From the NCBI GenBank assembly GCA_019247305.1, contig JAFAPC010000178.1, positions 62,001 to 126,000 of the forward strand: DNA of 64,000 bases, written 5' to 3'. This document shows positions 1 through 8,672 of this stretch, piece after piece. This DNA comes from Pseudonocardiales bacterium (GTDB lineage Bacteria > Actinomycetota > Actinomycetes > Mycobacteriales > Pseudonocardiaceae). The position numbers and the translations under genes are program-made. Numbering within the stretch: the stretch's first letter is position 1; each line of letters starts with the position of its first letter. The notes beneath the pieces are model-generated. The model was not told the DNA's origin and ran no database searches. It saw only the letters and a program-made list of their open reading frames with translations.

Positions 1-1129
1 TAACGAGGTCAAGCCCGTCGATGACTGTTTCTCCAGCAGCGGACACCCGGATTCCGCGGAACTCAAGCCAGCCACCTGCCCCACCGTGGTCAGGCGAATC
101 CCTGTCAGATAAGTCGGGCAGCTTCGCGTCGCCGTATTGGGTCACTGGCTCGGTGAGCACCTCAGCCGCGCGCCGGCCACCAGCTCTGACCCGGGACAGC
201 TTGTTCAGGAACCCCACCGCCGAGCCGATGCCGGCGGCCATCACCGCATACCGGCTCGCGGCGTAAAGCTCGCCGACACTGAGCCGGCCGGCGACCACCC
301 CAAACCCGGCGACACCGACCACCGACAGCTGCAGCAGCGGCCCAATCACGGCGGCCTGGCCGGTTATCCGCACCTGGTTGCGCCACATCCGCACGCCGTG
401 CTCGCGCAGCCCGGGCAATGGCTGGAGGATCCGTCGTCGCTCGCGTTCGATGCTGCCGGCGGCGGCGATCGTGCGGGCTCCGGACAACGCATCGAACAGC
501 CGCGCCGCGATCAGCCCTTGGCTATGCAGGTAGCCCCTGATGGTCTCGGTGTTGTCGCGGACGAATACCCGGAGCAACCCAGCCATCGCCAACAGACCGG
601 CCAACGCGGTGAGCCCCACCCAGGGATCGATCAACGCCAAGGCGATAATGCTGCCGACCGGCGGGATCAGGCCGACACCGACCATCACCGCCGTTACCCC
701 GGCCTGGCCCGCCTCGCTGGCGTTACGGGTCACCCGGGTCACCAAGTCTCCGGGTTCGAAGCGGCGGGTAACCGCCGGGCCGATCGCGACAAGATGCTGG
801 ATGAGCCTCATGCGCAGCCAGGCTGTGCACCGGGCGTTGCTCGCTCCGGTGGCGATGTCAGTGATCACTTTCCCGGCCACCGTGATGACGATCAGCGCGA
901 CGCAGGCCAGGAGTGCCCCGGTGATGTGGCCACCACCGCGCAGCGCGTCCAGAGCGTGACCGAGTGCGGCAGGCAGCAGGATGTCCACCCCCGCACCGAC
1001 CAGCGTGGCCAGCGCCAGAGACCAGATCCACAACCCACCCCGGCGACCCGTCGAGACCAGCAAATGGTCAGCGTGCCTGGACATCGGATCGTGCGGACCC
1101 TCCGACACCCCGGGCGGATTGCTGTTCAC
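1..1129 (-). CDS. ABC exporter, membrane-domain part (3' end beyond the window)
   Basis: The reading frame opens with GTG behind a GGAGG box and stays open to the window edge (376 codons). The protein shows several hydrophobic membrane segments (around residues 33-55, 67-85, 145-190 and 255-300) typical of an ABC type-1 exporter domain. After residue 350 it enters the stretch that normally begins the nucleotide-binding domain; Walker motifs would lie outside the window. It follows the lanthipeptide precursor gene on the same strand, so its likely job is export of the modified peptide, comparable to RamA/RamB of the SapB cluster. Substrate is inferred from position only. The start codon is well supported. 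Confidence 0.85.
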   Translation of the reverse strand, partial: MNSNPPGVSEGPHDPMSRHADHLLVSTGRRGGLWIWSLALATLVGAGVDILLPAALGHALDALRGGGHITGALLACVALIVITVAGKVITDIATGASNARCTAWLRMRLIQHLVAIGPAVTRRFEPGDLVTRVTRNASEAGQAGVTAVMVGVGLIPPVGSIIALALIDPWVGLTALAGLLAMAGLLRVFVRDNTETIRGYLHSQGLIAARLFDALSGARTIAAAGSIERERRRILQPLPGLREHGVRMWRNQVRITGQAAVIGPLLQLSVVGVAGFGVVAGRLSVGELYAASRYAVMAAGIGSAVGFLNKLSRVRAGGRRAAEVLTEPVTQYGDAKLPDLSDRDSPDHGGAGGWLEFRGIRVSAAGETVIDGLDLV

Positions 1130-1212
1130 GCGACCTCCGCATTGTCGTGATGGAGCATTGTCGTGATGGCCTGGTGAGTCATGTGGGTGGCTGACATCAT
1201 TGGTTAAGCCAT

Positions 1213-1252
1213 TGGGTGGTCCGGGGCAACGCCGGCTGCCCCGGACCACCCA
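1213..1252 (-). terminator. Strong hairpin between lanthipeptide precursor and exporter genes
   Basis: A perfect 16-bp inverted repeat with an 8-nt loop lies between the precursor stop and the exporter start. There is no long T-run on the minus-strand side. It could be a partial terminator or a stabilising 3' structure that makes precursor mRNA more abundant than exporter mRNA, as is common in RiPP operons. The role is inferred. Confidence 0.7.
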
Positions 1253-1264
1253 GCGATTGACACA

Positions 1265-1384
1265 TCAGCAGCAGAGCAGCAGGCTGAGGTCACTTGCACA
1301 GCGACGGCCGCGGTCGCGGTCGCCGTAGTCGCCGTAGTCTTCGCAGCCGTTCAGCTCCAGAGCCTGAAGGTCAAGAAGCGCCAT
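1265..1384 (-). CDS. lanA: Class III lanthipeptide precursor peptide
   Basis: A 39-residue ORF begins with ATG behind a strong GGAGGGAGGTGA box that overlaps the stop codon of the synthetase gene. The leader starts MALLDLQALEL, matching the hydrophobic-hydrophobic-x-LQ leader motif of class III precursors such as RamS. An acidic/basic spacer rich in D, G and R follows. The C-terminal core ends CASDLSLLLCC. It contains Ser31-x2-Ser34-x3-Cys38, the spacing used for labionin or lanthionine rings, and a final extra Cys39. Cys14 and Cys29 are also present. It is too short for routine gene callers. Ring topology and leader cleavage site cannot be read from sequence. Confidence 0.85.
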   Translation of the reverse strand: MALLDLQALELNGCEDYGDYGDRDRGRRCASDLSLLLCC

Positions 1385-1389
1385 TGTGT

Positions 1390-4044
1390 TCACCTCCCTC
1401 CGTATGTCGATGCGGATACCAATCCGTTCCTCCCCACCAGCACCGCCGGCACGGGGACATCGTGCGGCAGGGGCTGCTTGGGTTCACGAAGGAACGGCAG
1501 ACCTACGGGGTGCTCAAGCACAGCCGCACCCAGCGCGAGCAAAACGCCTGCGGCGCCGCTCGCCAAATCCATTGACAGCCGAAGCAGCTGCTCACCAGGA
1601 AAAGCGAGGTGACCCTGGTAATCAACGCGATGCCAAGCAAGGCGCCGGATCTGGGCAGCCACCTCCTGGTTCCAGATCGCGTGTCCAGGCGGGTATGCCC
1701 GGCTGAGGTAGAGAATCATTCCGGCCCGGCCGTTGAAGAGACCCGGCTGTACATAGAATCGGGCCCGCGCGGCGCGGCGAATGGCGGCTGCGGCGCTGAA
1801 GAACTCGTCATCGGCCCGGTGCATGAGATACTCGTCAAGGACCATGCCGATGCCCGCGCTGCCCCGGCTCAAGTAGGGCATCGTTCGCCAGCCCTCGTTG
1901 ACCGCTATCGAGCCGTCGTCACGCGTCATGCAGCGACGCAGGTCTTGGCGTAGCGCGGTCGCGGACAGGTCGAGGAATCCGCGGTCACCGGTGTGCTCGT
2001 AGAGCCGCAGAAACATCAGCGCCGGTCCCGAGGAGCCGTGCATCAACCCGGCGTAGGAATGATCTCCACCGCTGATTGTGCCGACGCCTTCGGCGGTCCT
2101 GAGCCGGTCGGCGACGATGTCGGCGGCACGCAGCGCGTGGTCGAACAGGGTGGGCTCGCCGGCCAAGCCCGCGAAGTGGGCCAGGTTGAGCGCGATACCG
2201 GCGAGGCCACTGAACAAATCCGCACCAAGTGGGTCGCGCTGCTCGGTGAGGCAGAACTCGACCAGGTCGAGGGCAGCCTGGCGGTATCCCAGCTCCGCCA
2301 GCACGTACGCCACGCCGTGTAGCCCGTCGTAAAAACCCAACCGCGTTCCGCGATCCGCCGCGGCGGATCGCTCGAGAAGCCAGTGCTCCCCGGCGGGGTA
2401 CCGAGTGGCCCGAGTGACCGCCAGCGCGTAGAGCACACCGGCAGCGCCGTGGGCGATGTTGAGGCCGCCGGTGCTGAATTGGGCGATGTCACCGGGAAAC
2501 AACCGATCGGTGCGCTTTGGTGTGGCGCTCGTCAGGATCCCATCGACGATGGAGTCCCGGGCAGCTAGCCAGCCGGTTGTCCCCTCAGGTAGCGGCGGGA
2601 GCGCTCGGGCGCGCCGCTGGCATACTTCCCGGTCACCCTCGCCAGCTCCGGTGATCGTCCGTACTGCCTCGGTCAGGAAGGCAGGCGGCACCGGGAAATG
2701 TTCGGCGATAACCTCAGCAAAATCTTCCGGCTTTCCGGCGTCGAGCCGGATCATGGCGGTCAAAGGAAGGAATAAGGCCAGTCGCAGACACGCTAGGGAG
2801 TACCGGTCGATGTCGAACCCGGTCCGATCCCGAGGGGCGGCGAAGGCAGGGCTACCCAGGGTGGGACGGCGTTCCTCATCGATTCTCGCCGCGACCTCGA
2901 AGTCAATCAGTGTGACCCGGCCGTCGTCCCCGACGATGACGTTGAACAGGTGCAGATCTCCGTGGATGATCCCGCGGTCATGAATGGCTGTGATGATCTC
3001 TTCGATCTGAGCGCACACCCGCAATGCCCATTCGGTGTAGGCGGCGAACTTGGCTGGCCCGGCGGCGGTGTTCATCGGGTAGCGTTGCCCGAAAACCTTG
3101 TTCAACGACGTTCCCTCGATGAACTCCTGGGCGAGAAAGTGATGCTCGCCAACGGTGAAGTAGTCATGGACAGCGGGCACCCCCTCGATACCGGCCAGGA
3201 GTTCGAGTGTTTCCCGTTCGCGCCGCAGTCGCTGGACCGCGTCGGCGCCGTCGGCGGCGAGGCCGGCATGCGGCCGAGCTTCCTTGAGCACCACCCGGGC
3301 GCCGGTTCGCTGGTCGATCGCTTCGTAGAGGCCCCCGCCGTTGGAGAAGTGCAGGACCCGCTCGATGCGGTAGGGCAGCTCTTTGACGGTCGTGGCGTTG
3401 CGCGCGGCAAGTTGGGGAACAAGCAGGTCCGGCAACGTGACCCAGGGTGGAGTGCAGAACACCGCATCCCTGCGGTCTGGCACCAGCGCTCCGCTGGGAT
3501 CCTCGATGGCCGGGACCTGCTCCCCCCGTGCGGACAGGCAGTGCCGCAGGGCAAAACCGCCGTAACGTACGTACAGCGGGCCGTCGTTCCAGCGCAAGTC
3601 GCTGAGGATGTAGGGACCTGGCTCGCCGACCAGCCGCTCGCCTAAATCGTGCAGGATCGCGCCGAGCGCGTCGATGTCGGTCGGGTAGATCGTGACGAAC
3701 TTGCCGCTGGACCCCCGAGGTGCATATTTCGCGTTCTGTAGGTGGACGATGCGTCGTGTCGCCAGGAACTTAAAGGTGATCTGACGCGGCAGGCAGTAGG
3801 CCCACACAGTTTCTAGAATTCGTTCCGCGTTGTCAAGACACGCCGACGCGTGGATTTTCCAGCCCTGCTGGGGCACCGAAGCGCCCACCGGATTCATAAC
3901 CACCCAATTGTCGAGGAACCGCCGTTTCCAGCCGTCGGGCACCGGACGTCGAGCAGCATCGAAAGATTCTGCCCGGTCATCCCCGGACATCGAATCGTAA
4001 AACAACGGATTCGCGATGCAGTACACCTCGTAACCGTTGTCCAC
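1390..4044 (-). CDS. lanKC: Class III lanthionine synthetase LanKC
   Basis: The 884-residue, three-part enzyme should dehydrate and cyclise the adjacent precursor. Residues about 1-215 form the lyase region. About 225-500 form a Ser/Thr kinase-like domain, with VLKEARP carrying the ATP-binding lysine, HGDLHLFN as catalytic loop and IDFE as metal loop. About 520-884 form a LanC-like alpha-toroid. In that domain the usual zinc-binding CHG position reads GLFNGRAG, so the zinc ligands are missing; this places it in class III (RamC/LabKC type) and not class IV. GTG start with GAGGGGGAA upstream. The stop codon lies inside the Shine-Dalgarno site of the precursor gene, so translation is probably coupled. 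No RamR-like regulator is visible nearby. Confidence 0.93.
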   Translation of the reverse strand: MDNGYEVYCIANPLFYDSMSGDDRAESFDAARRPVPDGWKRRFLDNWVVMNPVGASVPQQGWKIHASACLDNAERILETVWAYCLPRQITFKFLATRRIVHLQNAKYAPRGSSGKFVTIYPTDIDALGAILHDLGERLVGEPGPYILSDLRWNDGPLYVRYGGFALRHCLSARGEQVPAIEDPSGALVPDRRDAVFCTPPWVTLPDLLVPQLAARNATTVKELPYRIERVLHFSNGGGLYEAIDQRTGARVVLKEARPHAGLAADGADAVQRLRRERETLELLAGIEGVPAVHDYFTVGEHHFLAQEFIEGTSLNKVFGQRYPMNTAAGPAKFAAYTEWALRVCAQIEEIITAIHDRGIIHGDLHLFNVIVGDDGRVTLIDFEVAARIDEERRPTLGSPAFAAPRDRTGFDIDRYSLACLRLALFLPLTAMIRLDAGKPEDFAEVIAEHFPVPPAFLTEAVRTITGAGEGDREVCQRRARALPPLPEGTTGWLAARDSIVDGILTSATPKRTDRLFPGDIAQFSTGGLNIAHGAAGVLYALAVTRATRYPAGEHWLLERSAAADRGTRLGFYDGLHGVAYVLAELGYRQAALDLVEFCLTEQRDPLGADLFSGLAGIALNLAHFAGLAGEPTLFDHALRAADIVADRLRTAEGVGTISGGDHSYAGLMHGSSGPALMFLRLYEHTGDRGFLDLSATALRQDLRRCMTRDDGSIAVNEGWRTMPYLSRGSAGIGMVLDEYLMHRADDEFFSAAAAIRRAARARFYVQPGLFNGRAGMILYLSRAYPPGHAIWNQEVAAQIRRLAWHRVDYQGHLAFPGEQLLRLSMDLASGAAGVLLALGAAVLEHPVGLPFLREPKQPLPHDVPVPAVLVGRNGLVSASTYGGR

Positions 4045-4170
4045 TGTTTCCCCCTCATCGACCGATCATCGCTATGCAGCAATAATCGTGCCGACTCCGC
4101 AGGTGCGGCAAGTAGCGTTCGTCAGGCTTGCAATGTGAAGGAATCACAGGTGTCGGCGGTGATTCACACG

Positions 4171-4203
4171 CCAGCTCCTCAGGAAGCCCAGCTCCTCAGG
4201 AAG
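4171..4203. repeat. Two-copy tandem repeat (17-nt period)
   Basis: The 16-mer CCAGCTCCTCAGGAAG occurs at 4171-4186 and again at 4188-4203, just beyond the 3' end of rmlD in the gap between rmlD and the lanthipeptide operon. This is probably a small slippage duplication. The rest of the 4045-4215 gap presumably carries the synthetase promoter, but no clear -10/-35 pair stands out. Confidence 0.8.
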
Positions 4204-4215
4204 GTGAGTCGCGGA

Positions 4216-5127
4216 CTAACCAGCGGCACACACGCCCGCAGCGGCGGCGGCGCGCAGCGCGTGGCGCCAGTGCCGCAACTCGGGCAGCCCGGCGGCAGCC
4301 CACCCGGCGGTGTCCAGCACCGAGTTCGCCGGGCGCTGCGCGGGCCGGGGAAACTCCGCAGTGCAGCAGGGCACCACCCGGTCCGGATCGGCACCGACTT
4401 CGGTGAACACCGCCCTCGCCAGCCCGAACCACGTCGTCGCGGCTGCGTTGACGCAGTGCAGCACGCCCCTCGGCACCCGATCGGCGGCCAGCGCGAGCGC
4501 GATCAGGCCCGCCGCGAGGTCCGCCGCCCAGGTTGGGTTGCCGTGCTGGTCATCGACCACCCGGACGGTCTCGCGCCCCCAGGCCAGCGCCGCCATGGTG
4601 CGGACGAAGTTACGGCCGTGGGCGCCATAGAGCCACGCGGTCCGCACGACGTGCGCCGATGTCCCCATGGATGACACCGAGCTCAGCACCGCCCGCTCCC
4701 CCGCCAGCTTGGTTCGGCCGTACACGGTCCGCGGCAGCGTCGGGTCGTCCGTCCGGTTGGGCCCGGCGCTCTCACCCGCGAAGACGTAGTCAGTGGAGAC
4801 CTGTATCAGATGCGCCCGGTGCGCAGCGCAGGCCCGGGCCAGGTTGGCCGGGCCCTCCGCATTGACGGCGTGGGCCCGCGCAGCACCGTCCCGCTCGGCA
4901 TCATCCACCGCGGTGTAGGCCGCCGCGTTGACCACCACCAGTCGGGTGCCGCCACCTGGGGACGACGCTGCCGCGACCGCGTCGAACACCGCAGCGGGAT
5001 CGGTGATGTCCAGCTCGGCCGAACCGGGCGCCTGGATCTCGGTGATCCCCGCTTGGGCGGCCGCCACCACCAACTCCCGCCCGAGCTGACCCGCACCACC
5101 GGTGACCAGCAGCGACAGCGCACTCAT
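4216..5127 (-). CDS. rfbD: dTDP-4-dehydrorhamnose reductase
   Basis: NADPH-dependent reductase for the last step of dTDP-L-rhamnose synthesis, which supplies cell-wall rhamnose. The 303-residue protein begins with a Rossmann motif (VTGGAGQLGREL). It has STDYVFAG and a Y-x3-K active-site pair in TVYGRTKLAGE, the extended SDR signature of RmlD. The start is placed at ATG 5127 because it overlaps the rfbB stop as ATGA; a longer ORF to 5148 would overlap further and is less likely. With the upstream dehydratase it forms a two-gene operon. The thymidylyltransferase and epimerase genes (rmlA, rmlC) are not in the window. Mycobacteria have rmlD next to an LCP gene in the same divergent arrangement. 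Confidence 0.93.
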   Translation of the reverse strand: MSALSLLVTGGAGQLGRELVVAAAQAGITEIQAPGSAELDITDPAAVFDAVAAASSPGGGTRLVVVNAAAYTAVDDAERDGAARAHAVNAEGPANLARACAAHRAHLIQVSTDYVFAGESAGPNRTDDPTLPRTVYGRTKLAGERAVLSSVSSMGTSAHVVRTAWLYGAHGRNFVRTMAALAWGRETVRVVDDQHGNPTWAADLAAGLIALALAADRVPRGVLHCVNAAATTWFGLARAVFTEVGADPDRVVPCCTAEFPRPAQRPANSVLDTAGWAAAGLPELRHWRHALRAAAAAGVCAAG

Positions 5128-6098
5128 GTCGGCTTCAACGGCTCCCACCAGTCCCGATGCTCGATGTACCAGCGCACCGTGTCGGCCAGTCCCTGGGCGA
5201 AATCCACCTCAGGGGCGTAGCCGAGCTGGGTGCGGATTTTCGTCCAGTCCACCGAGTAACGGCGATCGTGGGCCTTGCGGTCGGCCACTAGCTGGACTTG
5301 CGACCAGCCAACGCCCACGGCGTCCAGCAGCAGGCCGGTGAGCTCGGTGTTGGTCAGTTCGGTGCCACCACCGATGTTGTAGATCTCACCAGGCTGACCG
5401 CGCTCGAGCACCAGCGCGATGCCGCGACAATGGTCCTCGACGTGCACCCAGTCCCGCACATTGAGCCCATCGCCATACAGCGGCACCGGCAGCCCGTCAA
5501 GCAAGTTGGTGACGAATAACGGGATAATCTTCTCTGGGTACTGGTAAGGCCCATAGTTGTTGGAGCAACGGGTGATCCGCACGTCCATGCCGTGGGTACG
5601 GGCGTACGCCCGGGCGAGCAGATCGGCACTTGCTTTGGACGCCGAATAGGGCGAATTCGGTTCCAGCAGGTGGTTTTCGGACCACGAACCCGACTCGATC
5701 GACCCGTAGACCTCATCAGTGGAGATGTGCACGAACCGCGACACACCGGCGTGCAGCGCGGCCTGCAGCAGGATCTGAGTTCCCAGGACGTTGGTCACGA
5801 CGAAAGGGTCAGCACCCAGGATCGAGCGGTCCACATGCGACTCCGCAGCGAAGTGCACCACCGCATCGATGCCGACCATCAGGTCGGCCACTAGCGACTC
5901 ATCGGTGATGTCGCCTTTGACGAAGTGCAGCGCCGGGTGGGTCGCGACCGGTGTCAGGTTCGCCTCATTACCGGCATAGGTCAGCTTGTCCAGTACTACT
6001 ACCTCAGCACCGACCAGCGTTGGCTCAGCCCCCTGCAGCACCCGCCGCACGAACGTGGACCCGATAAACCCGGCACCGCCGGTAACCAGCAGCCGCAT
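5124..6098 (-). CDS. rfbB: dTDP-glucose 4,6-dehydratase
   Basis: Converts dTDP-glucose to dTDP-4-keto-6-deoxyglucose with bound NAD+. The chosen start at 6098 gives MRLLVTGGAGFIGSTF, the canonical N-terminus, with GGAGGAG about 9-11 nt upstream; an in-frame ATG at 6107 is possible but too close to that site. Length is 324 residues, normal for RmlB. Visible motifs are the glycine-rich loop, HFAAESHVDRSI, STDEVYGS with the catalytic Thr-Asp-Glu, YSASKA with the Tyr-x3-Lys pair, and NNYGPYQ(Y)PEK. It overlaps rfbD by four bases. Divergent from the LCP gene, with about 126 bp between starts. Confidence 0.95.
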   Translation of the reverse strand: MRLLVTGGAGFIGSTFVRRVLQGAEPTLVGAEVVVLDKLTYAGNEANLTPVATHPALHFVKGDITDESLVADLMVGIDAVVHFAAESHVDRSILGADPFVVTNVLGTQILLQAALHAGVSRFVHISTDEVYGSIESGSWSENHLLEPNSPYSASKASADLLARAYARTHGMDVRITRCSNNYGPYQYPEKIIPLFVTNLLDGLPVPLYGDGLNVRDWVHVEDHCRGIALVLERGQPGEIYNIGGGTELTNTELTGLLLDAVGVGWSQVQLVADRKAHDRRYSVDWTKIRTQLGYAPEVDFAQGLADTVRWYIEHRDWWEPLKPT

Positions 6099-6224
6099 CC
6101 GACGCATCTCCTCCCGCACGCCGCGTCCTTTCACGCTCAGTGGCGGTCGGAGTGTGCCACAGCAACCTGACCAGAGGTTCACACGTCTGCAAGAGACAAC
6201 GCAGGGGGACGCAGGAGGACATCC

Positions 6225-7778
6225 GTGGACGGGCGTCACACAGCCACACCTTCCCGGCGAGGCCGCAACTATGGGTTGGTACTGGCCAAGCTGGCACTCG
6301 CGGTAACCTCAACGCTGGTGTTCGGCCTCGCCGGATATGGGTGGTCGACATTCCGCACTCTCCACCAAGGCTTGAGCACCACGGATGTGATCGGGCCGGC
6401 CACTCCAGACAAAGCCACCGACATCCTGCTGGTAGGCCTGGACAGCCGGACTGACGCGCATGGCGACCCGCTGGCCCCTGATGTGCTGGCCCGGCTGCGT
6501 GCCGGGAGCAACGACGGTGAGCTCACCGACACCATGATCCTGGTGCGTATCCCGGACAACGGCCGGCGCGCGGTAGCCATCTCGCTGCCCCGGGACCTGT
6601 ATGTGGAGCTGCCGGAGGGGTACGGCAAGCACAAGCTGAACTCCGCGTTCGCTCGCGGAAAGAATGCCACCGCCCAGCGGCTCATCGCGCACGGCGTCGA
6701 CCCGGCAACGGTGCGGACTGAGTCTGTCGCCGCTGGCCGAAAACTGCTGGTGGAGGCCGTCGAAGACCTCACCGGGGTCGGCATCGACCACTACGCGGAA
6801 ATCAACCTGCTCGGCTTCTCGCTGCTGACCGATGCCGTCGGCGGAGTGGAGGTATGCCTGCGGGCACCGGTTCACGACAGGTTCTCCGGCGCGAACTTCC
6901 CGGCTGGCCCGCAGACGATCTCGGGTCCGGACGCGTTGGCGTTTGTCCGGCAGCGGCACGGATTGCCCCGCGGTGACCTGGACCGCATCGTGCGCCAGCA
7001 GGCGTACCTGGCCTCGCTGGCCAGTAAGGTACTCACCGCGGGGACGCTGGCCAACCCCAACCGGATCAATCAGCTGATCAGCGCCACTCACCAGTCGCTG
7101 GTGCTCGACGAGAGCTTCGATGTGCTCGACTTCGCCGCTCGGATGCAGGGCCTTGCCGCCGGCAACATGGTGTTCGAGACCGTTCCGGTGGTGGGCGACG
7201 GCGACAGCGAGTCCGACGGCGCGGTGCTCACTGTCGACCCGGAGGCCGTGCGGGACTTCGTCGCGCAGGCCATCGAGCCCGCTGCCCCGGCGGACGCCCC
7301 GCATGGCTCCCCGGCGCAGCGCCCCCCAGCCAAGGCGACGGTCACCGTCGAGGTGTTCAACGCCTCGGCCGTGACCGGGTTGGCCAGATCGGTCTCCGCC
7401 CAGCTGGCCGGGCAGGGTTTCCGCCCGGGCACCGTCGGCAACGCTGCCGCCCGAGCCAGCACTGTGGTGCTCTATCCGGTCAGCGGCGAGGACGCCGGCC
7501 GCCTGGTGGCCGACGCGCTGGGCAGCCTGCCGGTCAAGGAAGACTCCCAGCTGGGCGCCGGTACCGTGCAGGTCTACCTCGGCAAGGACTACTCCGGACC
7601 GGGCAAGTCACAAGCGGGCTCCTCGCCGTGGCGGATGGACGCCTCAGCCGCGACCGACGTCGTGCAGCCGATCACGCAGACTGCGCGCGCGGGTAGTACC
7701 CCCCTCGCGACGCCGCCGACTCCCATGCCGCCGGCACGACCGCCGATGGTCGGCGGCAAGGTACCGTGCGTGTCCTAA
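6225..7778 (+). CDS. LytR-CpsA-Psr (LCP) family cell-wall glycopolymer ligase
   Basis: LCP enzymes transfer glycopolymers from lipid carriers to peptidoglycan; in mycolata-type actinobacteria they attach arabinogalactan. The 517-residue protein has a short basic N-terminus and one membrane segment (about residues 22-40). The LCP domain (about 65-265) carries the phosphate-binding pattern DILLVGLDSR, SLPRDLYVELP, KLNSAF and FVRQRHGLPRGDLDRIVRQQ. A C-terminal LytR_C domain (about 365-465) and a Pro-rich tail follow. GTG start behind GGAGGA. It sits opposite dTDP-rhamnose genes, as in M. tuberculosis Rv3266c/Rv3267, which fits a role in joining a rhamnose-containing linker polymer to the wall. 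Confidence 0.93.
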   Translation: MDGRHTATPSRRGRNYGLVLAKLALAVTSTLVFGLAGYGWSTFRTLHQGLSTTDVIGPATPDKATDILLVGLDSRTDAHGDPLAPDVLARLRAGSNDGELTDTMILVRIPDNGRRAVAISLPRDLYVELPEGYGKHKLNSAFARGKNATAQRLIAHGVDPATVRTESVAAGRKLLVEAVEDLTGVGIDHYAEINLLGFSLLTDAVGGVEVCLRAPVHDRFSGANFPAGPQTISGPDALAFVRQRHGLPRGDLDRIVRQQAYLASLASKVLTAGTLANPNRINQLISATHQSLVLDESFDVLDFAARMQGLAAGNMVFETVPVVGDGDSESDGAVLTVDPEAVRDFVAQAIEPAAPADAPHGSPAQRPPAKATVTVEVFNASAVTGLARSVSAQLAGQGFRPGTVGNAAARASTVVLYPVSGEDAGRLVADALGSLPVKEDSQLGAGTVQVYLGKDYSGPGKSQAGSSPWRMDASAATDVVQPITQTARAGSTPLATPPTPMPPARPPMVGGKVPCVS

Positions 7779-7833
7779 GCAGCCGTGGGGCATTGCGACA
7801 ACCTGCCTAAGCCGAGGTTATGCTAACGCCCCG

Positions 7834-8517
7834 ATGACCATCACTGACCAGGTGCTCGGCCCGTTGTTGCGCGCTGACCCGGCCCGACCGCGGATCACCC
7901 ACTACGACGACGACGCCGGCAGCCGGGTCGAGCTGTCCGGCGCCACGCTGGCCAACTGGGCAGCCAAGACCGCCAACTGGTTGCGCGACGAGCTGGACGT
8001 CCAACCCGGTGACACGGTCGCGGTGTTGCTGCCGCCGCACTGGCAGACCGCCGGGGTGCTGCTGGGCGCGTGGTGGTGCGGCGCGACAGTGACCACTTCG
8101 CCAGCCGACCCGGTGCACGTCACGCTCTGTGGGGTCGACCGAATCGCCGAAGCCACCGGCTCGGACGAACTGGCAGCCCTGGGACTGGATGCGCTCGGCG
8201 CTGGTATCGCTGGGTTGCCGCCCGGGGTCCGGGACTTCACCAGCGAAGTTCGGCTGCACGGCGACACCTTCGCGCCCGGCGGAGAGGGACCCGACGCCAA
8301 GACGCTCCTCACCGCCGCCCGGAACCGAATCGCGCAGCTGGGCCTGACCGCTGGTGACCGCCTGCTGTGCACGACAAGCTGGGATGGGACCGTGCCGGGT
8401 GAGGTGCTCCTCGCGGTACTCGCCGCAGACGCGTCCCTGGTGCAGTGCACCGGTACTGAGCCCGCCGCCCTGCCCGCCCGCTGCGTGGCCGAGCGGGTGA
8501 CCATCACCCTCGCCTGA
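7834..8517 (+). CDS. TIGR03089 family protein
   Basis: A 227-residue protein resembling the N-terminal lobe of an acyl-CoA synthetase/AMP-binding enzyme (PGDTVAVLLPPHWQTAGVLLGAWWCGA), without the full adenylation core. This is the actinobacterial TIGR03089 family, whose function is unknown. It follows the LCP gene in the same direction, as Rv3268 follows Rv3267 in mycobacteria, so it is part of the conserved backbone. ATG start. The 55-bp gap to the LCP gene holds no clear terminator, so co-transcription is likely. Confidence 0.85.
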   Translation: MTITDQVLGPLLRADPARPRITHYDDDAGSRVELSGATLANWAAKTANWLRDELDVQPGDTVAVLLPPHWQTAGVLLGAWWCGATVTTSPADPVHVTLCGVDRIAEATGSDELAALGLDALGAGIAGLPPGVRDFTSEVRLHGDTFAPGGEGPDAKTLLTAARNRIAQLGLTAGDRLLCTTSWDGTVPGEVLLAVLAADASLVQCTGTEPAALPARCVAERVTITLA

Positions 8518-8672
8518 CTGCGCGGTTCGGTCATGACCGTCATGGCCCCCTCCTTTCCCTTCGAAGGCAGTGTGCCGGGCGGCACCGACAGTTTTGCGAA
8601 ACGCCGCTGGCGTGAAACCAGTGCCCCGATGTCCGCGATACCCTGTGCCCGGGCAGTGGGTGGGGAGATTTG

